From: SIG710 sp045648605
GTDB taxonomy: Bacteria > Bacillota > Clostridia > Oscillospirales > CAG-272
Reading direction: 5' to 3'
NCBI GenBank assembly: GCA_045648605.1
Contig: JAZROG010000019.1
Coordinates: 1 to 32,583 of the forward strand
Length of the DNA: 32,583 nucleotides
Shown in pieces: positions 17,102 to 24,959 of the stretch. The notes beneath the pieces were generated by a model. It was not told the origin of the DNA. It did not search any database and saw nothing but the letters and a program-made list of their open reading frames with translations. Position 1 is the stretch's first letter. Each line of letters starts with the position of its first letter. A program made the translations under genes and the position numbers.

Positions 17102-17830
17102 TCATTTCAATATTTTATCTTCGTTTTTTATATCTTTCTTTATCTTTTTAAGATCATTAAGCATCTTAAAAGCATCTCGGACAACATTTATCTTGGAATC
17201 TCTGTGGTTCACAATCTTCACAGGCACCTCGATTATTTTAAGACCCGCCTTTTGCGCGCGCAAGATAGTCTCAAAATCAAATGCAAAGCCGTCCACCTTA
17301 CATTTTGCAAAAATCTCTCTCGCCGCATCGCCTCGGTACGCCTTACAGCCGCACTGGGAGTCGGTCAGCTTAAAACCGCCAACAACCGAAAGCACCTTTA
17401 TATACGCCTTTGAAGCAACCTTTCTCATAAAGGTATAGCCCGAATAGCCATCTCCCGTAAGATTTCTTGAGCCTATGGCAAGTGATGCCTCGGTATTGCC
17501 CTCAAGAGCCTCTGTCATAGTCCTGACGATCTCTGTGCCATATGCAAGGTCGGCATCGGTGAACATTACAATATCCCCCTCAGATGAGAGCACCGCATTT
17601 CTGACCGCCGAGCCTTTTCCGCGGTTTTTTTCATAGCCAACAACCTTTATACAGGGAAGTCCGAGGGCGCGCACAAGCTCTGCCGAGCCGTCAGTGCTTC
17701 CGTCATCCGAGAAGATTATCTCATAGTCCCCCTCGTCAAAGGTGTTTTGCATATATTCGGAAAGTGCCCTTGCGGTATCCTCGATTATAAGGGCTTCATT
17801 ATACATTGGTATGCAAAGTGAAATTCTCAT
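17102..17830 (-). CDS. Family 2 glycosyltransferase, dolichyl/polyprenyl-phosphate glycosyltransferase-like
   Basis: Inverting GT-A glycosyltransferase of 242 residues. It shows SLCIPMYNEA (4-13), SDDGSTDGS (41-49), NRGKGSAVRNAVLSS, the metal-binding FTDADLAYG with DAD at 92-94, GSRN, and KLTDSQCGCKAYRGD (154-168) followed by GFAFDFETILRAQKAG. The order matches DPM1/ALG5-type enzymes that glycosylate polyprenyl phosphate; sugar and acceptor are unknown. No membrane helices are visible, unlike many bacterial relatives. The ATG is 1 bp after the rlmA stop, so it is coupled to rlmA and the upstream sortase gene; a role in cell-surface glycans would fit the sortase but is inference. Confidence 0.85.
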   Translation of the reverse strand: MRISLCIPMYNEALIIEDTARALSEYMQNTFDEGDYEIIFSDDGSTDGSAELVRALGLPCIKVVGYEKNRGKGSAVRNAVLSSEGDIVMFTDADLAYGTEIVRTMTEALEGNTEASLAIGSRNLTGDGYSGYTFMRKVASKAYIKVLSVVGGFKLTDSQCGCKAYRGDAAREIFAKCKVDGFAFDFETILRAQKAGLKIIEVPVKIVNHRDSKINVVRDAFKMLNDLKKIKKDIKNEDKILK

Positions 17831-17831
17831 G

Positions 17832-18668
17832 CTAAACCTTTCTGTAGATAAAAAAGTCTATCTCGATCTCGCTTTCAAGGCTTGAAAGCAAGGTAAGCTT
17901 TTCTTTGTCCCTTTGGGACGTTCTGTAATAATACGGAGTCATTGAAAAGAGATTCAAAATGTCCTCATTGCTTTTGAGATCAATACCGAACAAAAGTCTT
18001 TCTCTCTTCAAAAGCTCAAAATCCGAGGAGGGCATATCTGCTCTTTCCTCATTCATATAAATGTCATCATAAAGCGCCTTTTTAAGTCCCAAAAGGTGCT
18101 TTTCTCCCGCCGCCGCAATTATGAGATATCCGTCCTTTTTCAAGGCTCTTGAAAATTCCTCATCGGGACACGGAGCAAATATGCTTGTAATTATGTCAAT
18201 GCTTTTCGATGCAAACGGGAGAGTGAAAATACTCGAAACAGCATAAATATTGTTTCCAAGACCTTCTTTTTTGGCTCGTTTTGCACCATGGCGAACAGCA
18301 TGCTTTGAAATATCAATGCCGTAAACCGACACATCGGGTAGTGAGCGCGCAAAAGACGATGTATAAAATCCCTCGCCGCAGCCTGCGTCAAGCAAAATCC
18401 CGCCATCGGGGGCAATATCCTTTAATATCTCGCACATTTTTGCCGCGATCGGGTCATAATAGCCGCTGTCGAGAAAGGCAGTACGGTGTCTGACACACTC
18501 CTTTGAGTCGCCGCCGCCCGCATGGTCACGGTCAAGATTAACATACCCCTCGGAGGCTATATCAAAGCAATGGGGCTTTGTTTCCTTTCCGCAGACAAGC
18601 GATGCGCCGTTTTCTGACAGCCGTAGTCGAGACCCGCAAATCGGGCAGATAAAGCAGTTGTTTTTCAT
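17832..18668 (-). CDS. RlmA-type 23S rRNA (guanine-N1)-methyltransferase
   Basis: Predicted SAM-dependent methyltransferase of the RlmA family, which methylates guanine N1 in 23S rRNA helix 35 (G745 or G748). The 278-residue protein starts with a zinc-knuckle: FICPICGS (C8, C11), then C26 and H33/C34 in CGKETKPHCFDIA, followed by SEGYVNLDR and the family-specific DSKECVRHRTAFLDSGYYDP. The SAM motif LLDAGCGEGFYT lies at 92-103, and GIDISKHAVRHGAKR follows. The metal site spacing is longer than in E. coli RlmA, with an insertion before H33. The gene is 1 bp after the sortase stop and 1 bp before the glycosyltransferase start. Confidence 0.87.
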   Translation of the reverse strand: MKNNCFICPICGSRLRLSENGASLVCGKETKPHCFDIASEGYVNLDRDHAGGGDSKECVRHRTAFLDSGYYDPIAAKMCEILKDIAPDGGILLDAGCGEGFYTSSFARSLPDVSVYGIDISKHAVRHGAKRAKKEGLGNNIYAVSSIFTLPFASKSIDIITSIFAPCPDEEFSRALKKDGYLIIAAAGEKHLLGLKKALYDDIYMNEERADMPSSDFELLKRERLLFGIDLKSNEDILNLFSMTPYYYRTSQRDKEKLTLLSSLESEIEIDFFIYRKV

Positions 18669-18669
18669 T

Positions 18670-19680
18670 TTATTTGTCTATCCTTGTGAGCTTTGCATGC
18701 AGAGCATATCTGCCAAGCTGTGTTGTATTTGTGCAGGTGGAAAGAGTAAGGATTATATCCTCCTCATCAAAGGTAACATCCTTTTGGTAGATGGAATTAC
18801 CCTTCATTTCAGCGGCAAAATTCAAAAATTCTTCCTTCGAATTGAATTCTGTCTTAAAATACTGATAATCCGCTGTGGTTCTGTAAACCGAAAAGACCTC
18901 AAAGGTGTATATTCCGTCAAAGGCATAGAAAATTATCGGGGTAGCAGCAAAAAAGCTTTCGTTTTTATAAAATTTTGTAACACCGCCAAGCATCGAGCCG
19001 TTTGACATATTATGTCCGTAAATAACGATATTCTTATTATCTCCGATGCTACGCAGATTTCTGTAATCCATGAATATCGTGCCACTTTTCAGTGTTTTTT
19101 TATCAAAGCTGTGATCAAGATAAAATTCATTATCGGTATATTGGGTCACGGGGTAGCTTATCTTTGTCCCCTCCACATACATAAAGCCCACGATATCGCT
19201 ATTTTGAGCATGAAGCGCCTCCAGCTTTGATTTCATTCGTTCAAATTCCATATTGTATTCCGAATTCCCCTCGGAATAAAATTTGTTGATCTCTGAATCA
19301 TCAAGCTTTATAGCCTCAGCGAATATCGGAATGGCAACGCTCTTTTGGGGAAGCTTCATTTTTGTTACCCCATCGTCTATCATCGCCTTGTCATTTCTCT
19401 CAAGGTCGAAAAATTCGTCGGAAAGCGAAATATATATATCGTCTGCCCTATCATATTCTCTCATATTATTGACAAAGAGATAAACACAATATGCAAAAAC
19501 CGAAAGGCAGATGAATATGAGCAATATTCTCACGATGCCGTATGCGGAAGAGCCGCTGCTTTTTTTGAGGGGCGGCGCAATGTCATCGCTTGTCAGCTCC
19601 ATCAGCGAGCGTTCAAAAACTGATATCTCTTCTTCGTGGATATCGCCTGCTTCGTTTCTTTTTTTTCTGAAAAAGCCCAT
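18670..19680 (-). CDS. Class B sortase
   Basis: Membrane-anchored transpeptidase that attaches surface proteins to the wall or polymerises them. The 336-residue protein has a charged cytosolic N-terminus, one transmembrane helix (about 47-70, N-in), an extracytoplasmic linker, and the sortase barrel from about 155. Barrel motifs: IVGFMYVEGTKISYPVTQ, GTIFMDYRN, VIYGHNM (catalytic H223), LTLSTCTN (C316) and RYALHAKL (R324). The GTxFxDxRN block and the spacing are those of class B. No LPXTG/NPQTN-type substrate gene is in the window. It is the first gene of an operon with its own promoter. The gap to the kinase gene upstream shows no terminator, so readthrough is possible. Confidence 0.92.
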   Translation of the reverse strand: MGFFRKKRNEAGDIHEEEISVFERSLMELTSDDIAPPLKKSSGSSAYGIVRILLIFICLSVFAYCVYLFVNNMREYDRADDIYISLSDEFFDLERNDKAMIDDGVTKMKLPQKSVAIPIFAEAIKLDDSEINKFYSEGNSEYNMEFERMKSKLEALHAQNSDIVGFMYVEGTKISYPVTQYTDNEFYLDHSFDKKTLKSGTIFMDYRNLRSIGDNKNIVIYGHNMSNGSMLGGVTKFYKNESFFAATPIIFYAFDGIYTFEVFSVYRTTADYQYFKTEFNSKEEFLNFAAEMKGNSIYQKDVTFDEEDIILTLSTCTNTTQLGRYALHAKLTRIDK

Positions 19681-19710
19681 ATTTTCTCCTTTCTCTGTTT
19701 TTACACCTAT

Positions 19711-19739
19711 ATTATATTATAAAAATCGGTTAAATACAA
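19711..19739 (-). promoter_or_regulatory. Sigma-A promoter of the sortase operon
   Basis: Minus strand TTGTAT (19739-19734), 17-bp spacer, TATAAT (19716-19711); 30 bp before the sortase ATG, with AAAGGAG as ribosome binding site. Confidence 0.85.
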
Positions 19740-19753
19740 GAGATTTATAAAAT

Positions 19754-21214
19754 TTATTTTTCCTCATCCGATATCCGAAGCTCAAACCAGAAGGTACTGC
19801 CAACTCCCACAGTGCTCTCAACACCGTATGTTGCCTTATGAGCCTCAAGAATACTCTTGACGATGGAAAGTCCAAGTCCCGTACCGACAGCCGCGCGCTT
19901 GTGTATCTTATCCACCTTATAATATCTGTCCCAGATAAAGGGCAGCTCCTCGGGGGATATGCCATCTCCCTTATCGGAAACCGAAAAACGCATTTTTTCG
20001 CCTGTTCGGAAGAGCGAAACCCTCACCTCTTTGCTCTCGCCCGTATAGTTTACCGCATTGTTTATCAGATTATAGACCACCTGAAGCATCATGGTTCTGT
20101 CGGCATATATCTCCATCTCGCCATCACATTCAAATTCGATGTGATATCCGTCCTTCTCGGTAAGCTTTTCATAACGAAGCATAGTGGCTCTGACGGTTTC
20201 GGTCATATTGAAGAATTCCAAATCGGGCTTTCTTGTGCCTGCCTTTATCTTTGAAAGGTCGAGCATATCGCCCACAAGCTCCGAAAGGCGTGTTGTCTCT
20301 TCAATTACGACCTGCGCGTTTTCCGGTGTGTTTTCCCCCGGAATATCGCGCATCATTTCGCTATATCCTCTTATCATGGTAAGAGGAGTTCTAAGGTCAT
20401 GTGAAATATTCGATATAAGCTCCTTTTGAAGCTTGTCATTTTTTGAAAGCTCGGAGGAGGCAAAATTCAGCGCATCCGAAAGCTCTCTTATCTCTCTGTA
20501 GCCCTTGCCGTCAAAGACCTCCTCATAATCTCCAGCCGCCAGCTTTTTAACAGAGCGATTCAGTTTAATAATTGGAGTTGAAATAACTCTTGACATAAAA
20601 AGGGAAAGCACAAGAGCACCGAGGATGAGTATCATTGCTATCCATTGATACTGAACAAGGTATGTTTTCACGATTGCGCTGACCGGTGCCAGCTCGGAAT
20701 CAAGAAAGAGAGCATAGCTTTTTCCATCTGTGCCCTTAAAGCTTTTTGTATATATGGTGTTCAGAGATTCTCCGTTTATCTCCCCCTTTGTCATAAAGGA
20801 ATCAAGAGAATATGTCTTTGTGAATTCTCCGCCATTTTCAAGGGTTTCATTATAAAGCTGACTGAAGCTCCTAGATGACATATGATGTATCATACATCCG
20901 CTTGAAGCATCACAGCTTACTATCTCCTTTGCCTTGCCGCCGGATATTTCATAGAGAATTATACATATGGTATAGTCTCCCGAGAGAGTATAGGCGGTAT
21001 GCTCAAGATCGCTTTTTTCAATATTTGATTCTATGACGGAGGAGGTGAGCTTCAGCTCCTTCATTTTGGCATTTTCATAGAATCTGCCAAGCAAAAGCAC
21101 CTGAAATATCCAAACCACCGCTAAAATAAAAGCCACAAATAACGCAAGAAAGGCAAACAGGTTCCACCTGATGCCCATTCCCTTGCATTTATTATCGCAA
21201 AATTTTTTTTGCAT
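19754..21214 (-). CDS. Two-component sensor histidine kinase
   Basis: Membrane sensor kinase of 486 residues. The first transmembrane helix is at about 17-42, an extracytoplasmic sensor region follows (about 43-187, four Cys residues), and the second helix is at about 189-210. Then come a HAMP domain (about 211-262), the phospho-acceptor site SNISHDLRTPLTMIRGYSE (H272), and a GHKL ATPase domain with N-box YNLINNAVNY (381-390), G1 DKGDGIS, F-box-like LPFIWDRYYKVD and G2 GTGLGLSIVK (444-453). All catalytic motifs are present. It follows the response regulator gene by 24 bp. The paired protease gene suggests it senses envelope or secretion stress; the real ligand is unknown. Confidence 0.93.
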   Translation of the reverse strand: MQKKFCDNKCKGMGIRWNLFAFLALFVAFILAVVWIFQVLLLGRFYENAKMKELKLTSSVIESNIEKSDLEHTAYTLSGDYTICIILYEISGGKAKEIVSCDASSGCMIHHMSSRSFSQLYNETLENGGEFTKTYSLDSFMTKGEINGESLNTIYTKSFKGTDGKSYALFLDSELAPVSAIVKTYLVQYQWIAMILILGALVLSLFMSRVISTPIIKLNRSVKKLAAGDYEEVFDGKGYREIRELSDALNFASSELSKNDKLQKELISNISHDLRTPLTMIRGYSEMMRDIPGENTPENAQVVIEETTRLSELVGDMLDLSKIKAGTRKPDLEFFNMTETVRATMLRYEKLTEKDGYHIEFECDGEMEIYADRTMMLQVVYNLINNAVNYTGESKEVRVSLFRTGEKMRFSVSDKGDGISPEELPFIWDRYYKVDKIHKRAAVGTGLGLSIVKSILEAHKATYGVESTVGVGSTFWFELRISDEEK

Positions 21215-21238
21215 ATTTTTAAACCACAGTTCCTTTCA

Positions 21239-21928
21239 TCAAGCCTCAAAGCGATAGCCAACGCCCCTGAGAGTTACGATAAATCTGCTGTACTGACCGA
21301 GACTCTTGCGAAGAAGCTTGATATGTGTATCGAGGGTTCTTGCGTCGCCGTAAAAATCGTATCCCCAAACCTCGCTGAGCAGCTTTTCGCGTGAAAGAGC
21401 AATGTTTTTATTGCGGAGCATATAGAAGAAGAGATCGTATTCCTTTGGGGACATTTCTACCCTCTCCCCGCCAACATAAACAAGCCTTGCAGTGATATCT
21501 GCGCGCAGTCCCCCGCCGTCAAATTCGATTATCTCGTTATTCGGACGCGCCATATCGGTGGGATTTGAACGCACACGCTTCATAACCGCTTCAATACGGA
21601 GCATAAGCTCCTTTGGCGAAAAGGGCTTCACCACATAATCGTCTATGCCAAGCTCAAAGCCGTTTATCTTATCATATTCCTCTCCCCTTGCACTGAGCAT
21701 GATAATAGGAGTCTGGGATATCTTGCGTATCTCGCGGCAAGCGGAAAATCCGTCAAGCTCGGGCATCATTATATCCATGATAATAATATCAAACTGCTGT
21801 CGGCGGCAAAGAAGCACCGCCTCCATTCCGTCGGGGGCTTCTGTAACGCTATGCCCCTCAAAGTTCGCATATTTCGTTATCAGCTCGCGTATTCTTGCTT
21901 CGTCGTCAACTACAAGTATGTTATACAT
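21239..21928 (-). CDS. OmpR/PhoB-family response regulator
   Basis: DNA-binding response regulator, 229 residues, partner of the downstream kinase. Receiver domain 1-120: acidic pair D8/D9 in VVDDE, phospho-acceptor D52 in IIIMDIMMPELDG, MLSARGEEYDK, and switch Lys in DDYVVKPFSPKEL (K101). A winged-helix effector domain follows (about 130-229) with MSPKEYDLFFYMLRN, REKLLSEVWGY, ARTLDTHIKLLRKSLG and the RGVGYRFE ending. The gene lies 52 bp after htrA and 24 bp before the kinase in one direction. The duplicated element upstream of htrA (23474-23561, 23673-23755) is a candidate binding site, by inference. Confidence 0.95.
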   Translation of the reverse strand: MYNILVVDDEARIRELITKYANFEGHSVTEAPDGMEAVLLCRRQQFDIIIMDIMMPELDGFSACREIRKISQTPIIMLSARGEEYDKINGFELGIDDYVVKPFSPKELMLRIEAVMKRVRSNPTDMARPNNEIIEFDGGGLRADITARLVYVGGERVEMSPKEYDLFFYMLRNKNIALSREKLLSEVWGYDFYGDARTLDTHIKLLRKSLGQYSRFIVTLRGVGYRFEA

Positions 21929-21980
21929 ATTGCCTCCTAAGGTGCGGGCGGCAGAGCCTGTCGCCCTTCGTTATTATTCC

Positions 21981-23465
21981 TTATTCAAAAGAAACCTCGT
22001 CTGCATTTTGGGGAATATACTCACGGAGAGTGAGGCTTGCATCAACAAATCTGCCGCCTCTGGCAACTGTTACATTTACCGTGTCGCCAACAGCGCAGCC
22101 ATAAAGAGCTTCCTTTACACCTGCCGAGGTAGAAACCTCCTTGCCGTTTATAGAAACGATCCTATCGCCATTTTTGATCTCGTCGGTATATTTTGATTCA
22201 TAAACATAAACGCCAAGTGTGCTTACTCTGTATGAAGCGGCGGTAAAGAGGTCTCCAATGTCGATAAGCTCAAGTCCGTGATCGACTCTGCCTCGAACAT
22301 AACCGTAATCCATAAGCTGAAGCACGATGTCATATGCTGTATCAATAGGTATTGCAAATCCGAGGCCTTCAACATCGCTTCCGCTTGATTTTGCATTGAC
22401 AATGCCAACAAGCTCACCGTAAAGATTGAACATTCCTCCGCCCGAATTTCCGGGATTTACTGCAGCATTGGTCTGGATAAGAGTCATTTTTTCGCCATCG
22501 ATATTGATCTCTCTCGCAAGTGCGCTGACGATTCCGTTTGTAACAGTTCCGCCAAGCTCACCAAGAGGATTTCCTATAACTATTACCTCCTCGGCAACAG
22601 AAAGCTTTGCGCTTGTGCCAAGGGTTGCAACTGCAAGCTCCTCATCGGCAGTGATCTTAAGGATGGCAATATCCGAGCTTGCATCAGTACCGAGAAGCTT
22701 TGCTTCATACTCATTGCCATTGGTGAGACGCACTGTTATCTTACTTGCGCCGTCGATAACATGGTTATTTGTAATAACATGACCTTCCTTTGCGATGATA
22801 ACACCGCTTCCCGCACCGCTCTGGACATACTGATAGAAGCTGTGACCTTTTACAACCTGCTCGGTGGTGATCTCAACAACGCTGTCCTTGACAAGAGAGA
22901 CAACCTGATGCTTTGACATAAGCTCGCCAACCTTGCCCTCGACTGTTACAACAGAGCCGCCGGGGGTCTTGGTGATGGTTGCAGTACCATCGTCAGTTAC
23001 TTCTGTCTCGGCTTCAACATCATTTTGAGTTTCGGGAGCGACAGTATCGGAATCAAACATACTCTCATCACCCATAGCAACCTTGTTTTCTTCGATTGTA
23101 CCCTTTGTCATGGTCACCATGCCTGCAATGCTGATCCCCACAAACATGAAGATAACAGATGCCACCAGAAATGAGCATACTGCAATGGCGATCACCGCAC
23201 CCTTTGAAATTCCGGAATTTTTCTTCGGCGGCACATAATAAGGTGCTGCACCGGGAGCTTTTGTATATGTTCCGTCGGGAGCGCAGCTATAAGAGCCTGA
23301 GCCGGCTGTGTTGCTTGTATATCCATCGGGGGTGGGAATATATGTGCTCTGATATGTGGAATTTGCATTCTGATTTACAAAAGAAGCATTACTCTCGGGA
23401 GCAGGAGCACTATTTTCGTTTTCGTTATTTTGCATATTATTCATATTGTTATCAAATTCATTCAT
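21981..23465 (-). CDS. Membrane-anchored HtrA/DegP-like S1C serine protease with PDZ domain
   Basis: Surface quality-control protease, 494 residues from the chosen start. Numbering from the first of three consecutive Met codons (subtract 2): an Asn/Pro/Tyr-rich cytosolic N-terminus (1-88), one transmembrane helix (89-118), an acidic linker, and a trypsin-like domain with SGAGSGVIIAKEGHVITNNH (H237), SSDIAILKI (D267) and TNAAVNPGNSGGGMFN (S343). One PDZ domain follows (about 395-485: DRIVSINGKEV). GGAGG lies 8 bases before the third ATG (23465) but only 5 and 2 before the others, so the third is preferred. The gene is first in a row with the two-component genes, as expected for a stress-regulated HtrA. 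Confidence 0.93.
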   Translation of the reverse strand: MNEFDNNMNNMQNNENENSAPAPESNASFVNQNANSTYQSTYIPTPDGYTSNTAGSGSYSCAPDGTYTKAPGAAPYYVPPKKNSGISKGAVIAIAVCSFLVASVIFMFVGISIAGMVTMTKGTIEENKVAMGDESMFDSDTVAPETQNDVEAETEVTDDGTATITKTPGGSVVTVEGKVGELMSKHQVVSLVKDSVVEITTEQVVKGHSFYQYVQSGAGSGVIIAKEGHVITNNHVIDGASKITVRLTNGNEYEAKLLGTDASSDIAILKITADEELAVATLGTSAKLSVAEEVIVIGNPLGELGGTVTNGIVSALAREINIDGEKMTLIQTNAAVNPGNSGGGMFNLYGELVGIVNAKSSGSDVEGLGFAIPIDTAYDIVLQLMDYGYVRGRVDHGLELIDIGDLFTAASYRVSTLGVYVYESKYTDEIKNGDRIVSINGKEVSTSAGVKEALYGCAVGDTVNVTVARGGRFVDASLTLREYIPQNADEVSFE

Positions 23466-23473
23466 CATCATTT

Positions 23474-23561
23474 CCTCCTTTGATGATTTATTGCGGTAAC
23501 TAAATTATAAGCGCCTAATGTGACAGTTTTATGATGATGATTCAAAAAAGTTTTGAATTTA
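23474..23561 (-). promoter_or_regulatory. htrA promoter/leader, proximal copy of a duplicated block
   Basis: On the minus strand the block runs from TTTTGAATCATCATCATAAA through a perfect TATAAT (-10 at 23509-23504) to the AGGAGG ribosome binding site. No good -35 stands 17 bp upstream, which suggests an activator-dependent promoter. The block is similar along its length to 23673-23755. An ATTCAAAA/TTTTGAAT inverted repeat (23541-23559) lies at its upstream edge. Confidence 0.6.
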
Positions 23562-23660
23562 TTTTAATTCCTTGTATTTTTTATATTTGTTCCACTTTTC
23601 AAGCACAAGCACCCAATCACTGCCCTTGCCCTTATAGGGAGGGACGAAAAGGTTTTTCAT
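23559..23660 (-). CDS. Possible 33-residue basic small protein
   Basis: Open frame MKNLFVPPYKGKGSDWVLVL then EKWNKYKKYKELK: Lys-rich, no membrane helix, no family recognised. An AAAGGA ribosome binding site lies 11 bases before the ATG (slightly long). The preceding 83 bp (23673-23755) resemble the htrA leader, including a TGTAAT in place of TATAAT. The frame stays open to an ATG at 23741, but that would put the N-terminus inside the duplicated leader, so the shorter form is preferred. It could be a real small peptide gene, the remnant of a partly duplicated gene, or chance. Confidence 0.35.
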   Translation of the reverse strand: MKNLFVPPYKGKGSDWVLVLEKWNKYKKYKELK

Positions 23661-23672
23661 TTTTTGACCGAT

Positions 23673-23755
23673 CCTTTCCTTATGATCTACTTTAGCAAGT
23701 AAATTACAATCTTTAAATGCGAAAGCTTTATGATGATTCAAAAGTGCTGAATTTA
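23673..23755. repeat. Distal copy of the htrA leader block
   Basis: Aligns end to end with 23474-23561 with a few short gaps: shared TTGAATCATCAT, a TAATTTA core around the -10, and a purine-rich end at the ribosome binding site. The copies are about 195 bp apart in the same orientation, with the small ORF between them. It overlaps the stop codon of the membrane-protein gene by 3 bp. Confidence 0.6.
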
Positions 23756-24238
23756 ACTGTTTGGTCGATGTTTTTTCAATTTATGAGCTTTGATGCTTAG
23801 CATAATGGCATATGCGATCATCCCTATAAGTATGATCAAAACAGAGATCAGCATAATGAATGTTCCGAGAAAATAGTAATAGATAGATTCAAGAGGTGTT
23901 ATTCCAAATGCTGCGGGATTATTCGAGCCTGCCAGCATCGTTATAAGCATTCCTATCAAGAATCCCATAAAGCAATCGGAATAAAGAGTATAAAAGACAG
24001 CCTTTACATTACCGAAGCGATTTTTGAATATCAAAAACAAAAGCACGGTAAATGAAAGAGCAAAGGGAACAAAGGCGATATTTCTGAAAACAGTTATCAT
24101 CCCTTCTGATGCCGTGGGCAATGCTGTGTGCGGCGGCACTGTCTGCCTCAGTATTTCAAAAGCAAGCGTTACAACAAGAAATATAAGAGATAATATCCCC
24201 GATATTTTATTTAATTTAATAACATTTTCGCTTTTCAT
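23753..24238 (-). CDS. Four-helix integral membrane protein, function unknown
   Basis: A 161-residue protein with four predicted membrane helices (about 11-31, 48-71, 83-104, 119-148) and a Lys/His-rich cytosolic tail (KAHKLKKHRP). No catalytic motif or known family was recognised; the layout resembles small uncharacterised clostridial membrane proteins. Its ATG overlaps the stop of the DUF4886 gene by 4 bp (ATGA), so it is the third cistron of the threonine aldolase operon. No hairpin terminator is evident after it. Composition matches its neighbours. Confidence 0.7.
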   Translation of the reverse strand: MKSENVIKLNKISGILSLIFLVVTLAFEILRQTVPPHTALPTASEGMITVFRNIAFVPFALSFTVLLFLIFKNRFGNVKAVFYTLYSDCFMGFLIGMLITMLAGSNNPAAFGITPLESIYYYFLGTFIMLISVLIILIGMIAYAIMLSIKAHKLKKHRPNS

Positions 24239-24957
24239 CTTGAAAGGACCTCATCAACTATCTCCTGCGCCAGAAGATAATCATCCTCGTCGATATCGGC
24301 ACCCGCTATTCTGAATGTATTTCCCTCGGCGCGTTTTCCGTTGATAACCGAATTCCATGTAAGTCCGAGCATATATTCACCGAGAGCTCCTGAATGAAAA
24401 CCGTCTGCACCGTGAACATAAAGACCCTTTTTCACACCCTCAAGCATAACCTCGCCGCTTGGAATATAAAAATCCGCATCAATAGTCTTTGCTGCTCTCT
24501 CGTAACAGGGCTTGATCCTTGCATACATTTCCTCTGAACTGCCAAATCCAAATTTCGCCAGCCTCTCCTCGCTTACATATGCCCATGTTTCGTGGATACC
24601 GAGCTTCGCACCGGGGCAAAGCCTTCTCACATGCTCTGCAAGAAAGCTTATATAAGGCTCATAGCATTCCCACTTAAAGCTCTCGTGACTCGCCTGCTGA
24701 ATGGTGATATATTCCCAATTATCAGAAAGAAGCACCTTGTCGATAGAAACCATAAGTCCCGTGCTCTCGCCCTTAAACTGAAAATCATAAGCCTCATTAT
24801 TTGCCATTATATTTCTGAAATGAAGGCTCATTGGGCATCCGCCGATAAAAAGATTCACATTTTTCTGCCACACCACTCCCGAAGCCACTGCTATAGAGTA
24901 AAAATAATGGTTCGCATTCTGCGAAAAGCTATTTCCTATTGCAAGTATTTTTGCCAT
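24235..24957 (-). CDS. DUF4886 domain protein (SGNH/GDSL-like hydrolase)
   Basis: A 240-residue protein beginning AKILAIGNSFSQNANHYFY, the DUF4886 signature in which GNS carries the presumed nucleophile (S10). Later blocks: LFIGGCPMSLHFRN, WEYITIQQASHES (block III-like), LGIHETWAY, and a C-terminal VHGADGFHSGALGEYMLGL holding the D185/H188 pair expected of the SGNH triad. No signal peptide, so it is cytosolic. Related domains act on esters of carbohydrates, but the substrate is unknown. It starts 2 bp after the threonine aldolase stop and overlaps the next gene by 4 bp. Confidence 0.8.
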   Translation of the reverse strand: MAKILAIGNSFSQNANHYFYSIAVASGVVWQKNVNLFIGGCPMSLHFRNIMANNEAYDFQFKGESTGLMVSIDKVLLSDNWEYITIQQASHESFKWECYEPYISFLAEHVRRLCPGAKLGIHETWAYVSEERLAKFGFGSSEEMYARIKPCYERAAKTIDADFYIPSGEVMLEGVKKGLYVHGADGFHSGALGEYMLGLTWNSVINGKRAEGNTFRIAGADIDEDDYLLAQEIVDEVLSR

Positions 24958-24959
24958 TT

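Noticed and set aside
23504..23532. Full sigma-A promoter for htrA
   Set aside because: TATAAT is perfect, but no hexamer resembling TTGACA lies 16-18 bp upstream, so only the -10 is claimed.
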